NCBI GenBank assembly: GCA_035582835.1
Contig: JAYKAV010003166.1
Coordinates: 1,367,422 to 1,431,421, forward strand
Length of the DNA stretch: 64,000 nucleotides
Direction: 5' to 3'
From: Phoebastria nigripes
Taxonomy: Eukaryota > Chordata > Aves > Procellariiformes > Diomedeidae
Both the position numbers and the translations under genes were made by a program. The notes beneath the pieces were generated by a model that was given only the letters and a program-made list of their open reading frames with translations, had not been told where the DNA came from and searched no databases. Each line of letters begins with the position of its first letter. Position 1 is the stretch's first letter. Below, piece by piece: positions 63,476 to 64,000 of this stretch.

Positions 63476-64000
63476 TCTATTAACGTAAAATTAAATGGTA
63501 GGTCACGGGCATGTGAATTATGGAATCTGTNTACAGAGTCTCTATCCAAAAGCCATCCGATATTTCTGATTATAGCATTACACCCACACTATGAAATATG
63601 GGTTTGGGCAGAGAAATTGGCCTGTGGATCTAAACCCCAACCTGATTTGCTCCTGTGCTGCAGTTTACTTCCACCTCTGGTGAACTGGGATAGCGTTTTG
63701 TGGGCCTACGTGGTAATCCAGATGATGGAAATCATCCAAGTTAAAAACAAGGCTTGTGGGGGCAGAAGAATGTATACTAATGAGGATTATTTAGTGATCT
63801 GTCTGGCAGTTCAGGCGCACAGTTATCCTGATGCAACTGAGGTAACTGTGAACAGCAGGATTGGGTCAGGATGAGGAGATGCTCAGCAGCTTCTTCGTCT
63901 GCCTTCACCACCAAGGGCAGCGTCTGGGGGAACAGCACCCTATCGTTAAAGTGTTTTACACAACTGATGTCCTTTGATGGTGCTGAAGGTCTGTTTTTCC

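Larger units (their letters stand above)
1..64000 (+). other. ADAM12: ADAM12 locus, partial (human-equivalent exons 4-11 with introns)
   Basis: The locus is inferred from eight ordered + strand exons whose translations match vertebrate ADAM12 closely: prodomain, furin site, and a metalloprotease domain with [16 protein letters not shown]12 is a membrane-anchored or secreted metalloprotease-disintegrin. It sheds growth-factor precursors and cleaves IGF-binding proteins, and it is linked to myoblast and trophoblast fusion and mesenchymal growth. The close paralogue ADAM19 differs in the exon 10 stretch, where this copy reads GVYFQGTTIGMAPIMSMC as in ADAM12. Intron phases along the chain are 2-0-2-0-0-0-2-0-2 and each junction restores an intact codon. 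Exons 1-3 and 12 onward were looked for by eye and not found. Assigning 1-27818 to intron 3 and 57469-64000 to intron 11 is therefore inference. Confidence 0.88.
57469..64000 (+). other. ADAM12: ADAM12 intron 11 (partial)
   Basis: At least 6,532 bp of phase 2 intron runs off the window end. I looked for exon 12, which should continue with YPFP-type residues and the SSCS stretch, and did not find it. Contents are A18 at 57717-57734, a CR1 relic at 58425-58546, T14 at 62682-62695, and a possible CR1 tail at 63435-63475. Confidence 0.8.

Overview
The window is AT-rich vertebrate DNA from a bird. The avian assignment rests on CR1 LINE copies, including one with a long open reverse-transcriptase frame, and on a solo ERVL-type LTR of a kind common in bird genomes. 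The one gene I can support is ADAM12 (meltrin alpha), on the + strand. Eight consecutive exons, equivalent to human exons 4-11, lie at 27819-57468. All have GT-AG boundaries and the reading phase carries from exon to exon. Together they give 882 coding bases: 293 complete codons plus one split codon at each end. They encode the second half of the prodomain, the furin cleavage site, and most of the metalloprotease domain through the [12 protein letters not shown] zinc site and the Met-turn. No exon contains an N, a stop or a frameshift. Exons 1-3 (signal peptide, start of the prodomain) and exons 12 onward (rest of the protease, disintegrin, cysteine-rich, EGF-like, transmembrane and tail) were not found and should lie outside the window.

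Layout: 1-27818 is read as the end of the large intron 3. It holds a minus-strand CR1 (2303-3335), a 529-bp solo LTR with a 5-bp target-site duplication (6014-6542), a MIR-like relic (7024-7130) and homopolymers, but no recognisable exon. From 27819 to 57468 the exons alternate with introns of about 0.9 to 11.6 kb. Intron 5 (31573-43163) is the longest complete intron and carries the most old repeats: two CR1 fragments and two MIR-like SINEs. Intron 10 contains a 14-N assembly gap between two long T runs. 57469-64000 is the start of intron 11 and has two CR1 3'-end relics.

No bacterial-style operon, CRISPR array, or new multi-gene system is present. The observations most worth following are: a possible tandem 5' splice site at exon 4 that would add Val-Arg-Leu, in the same place where human ADAM12 variants differ by Val-Ile-Leu; an Asn-Pro-Ser that breaks an N-glycosylation sequon present in human ADAM12; a diverged Asp/His-rich linker before the furin site; and a solo LTR whose CRE-plus-TATA arrangement points antisense to ADAM12. 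About 60 isolated N bases are scattered through the non-exonic sequence, which points to a draft assembly with masked or ambiguous positions.
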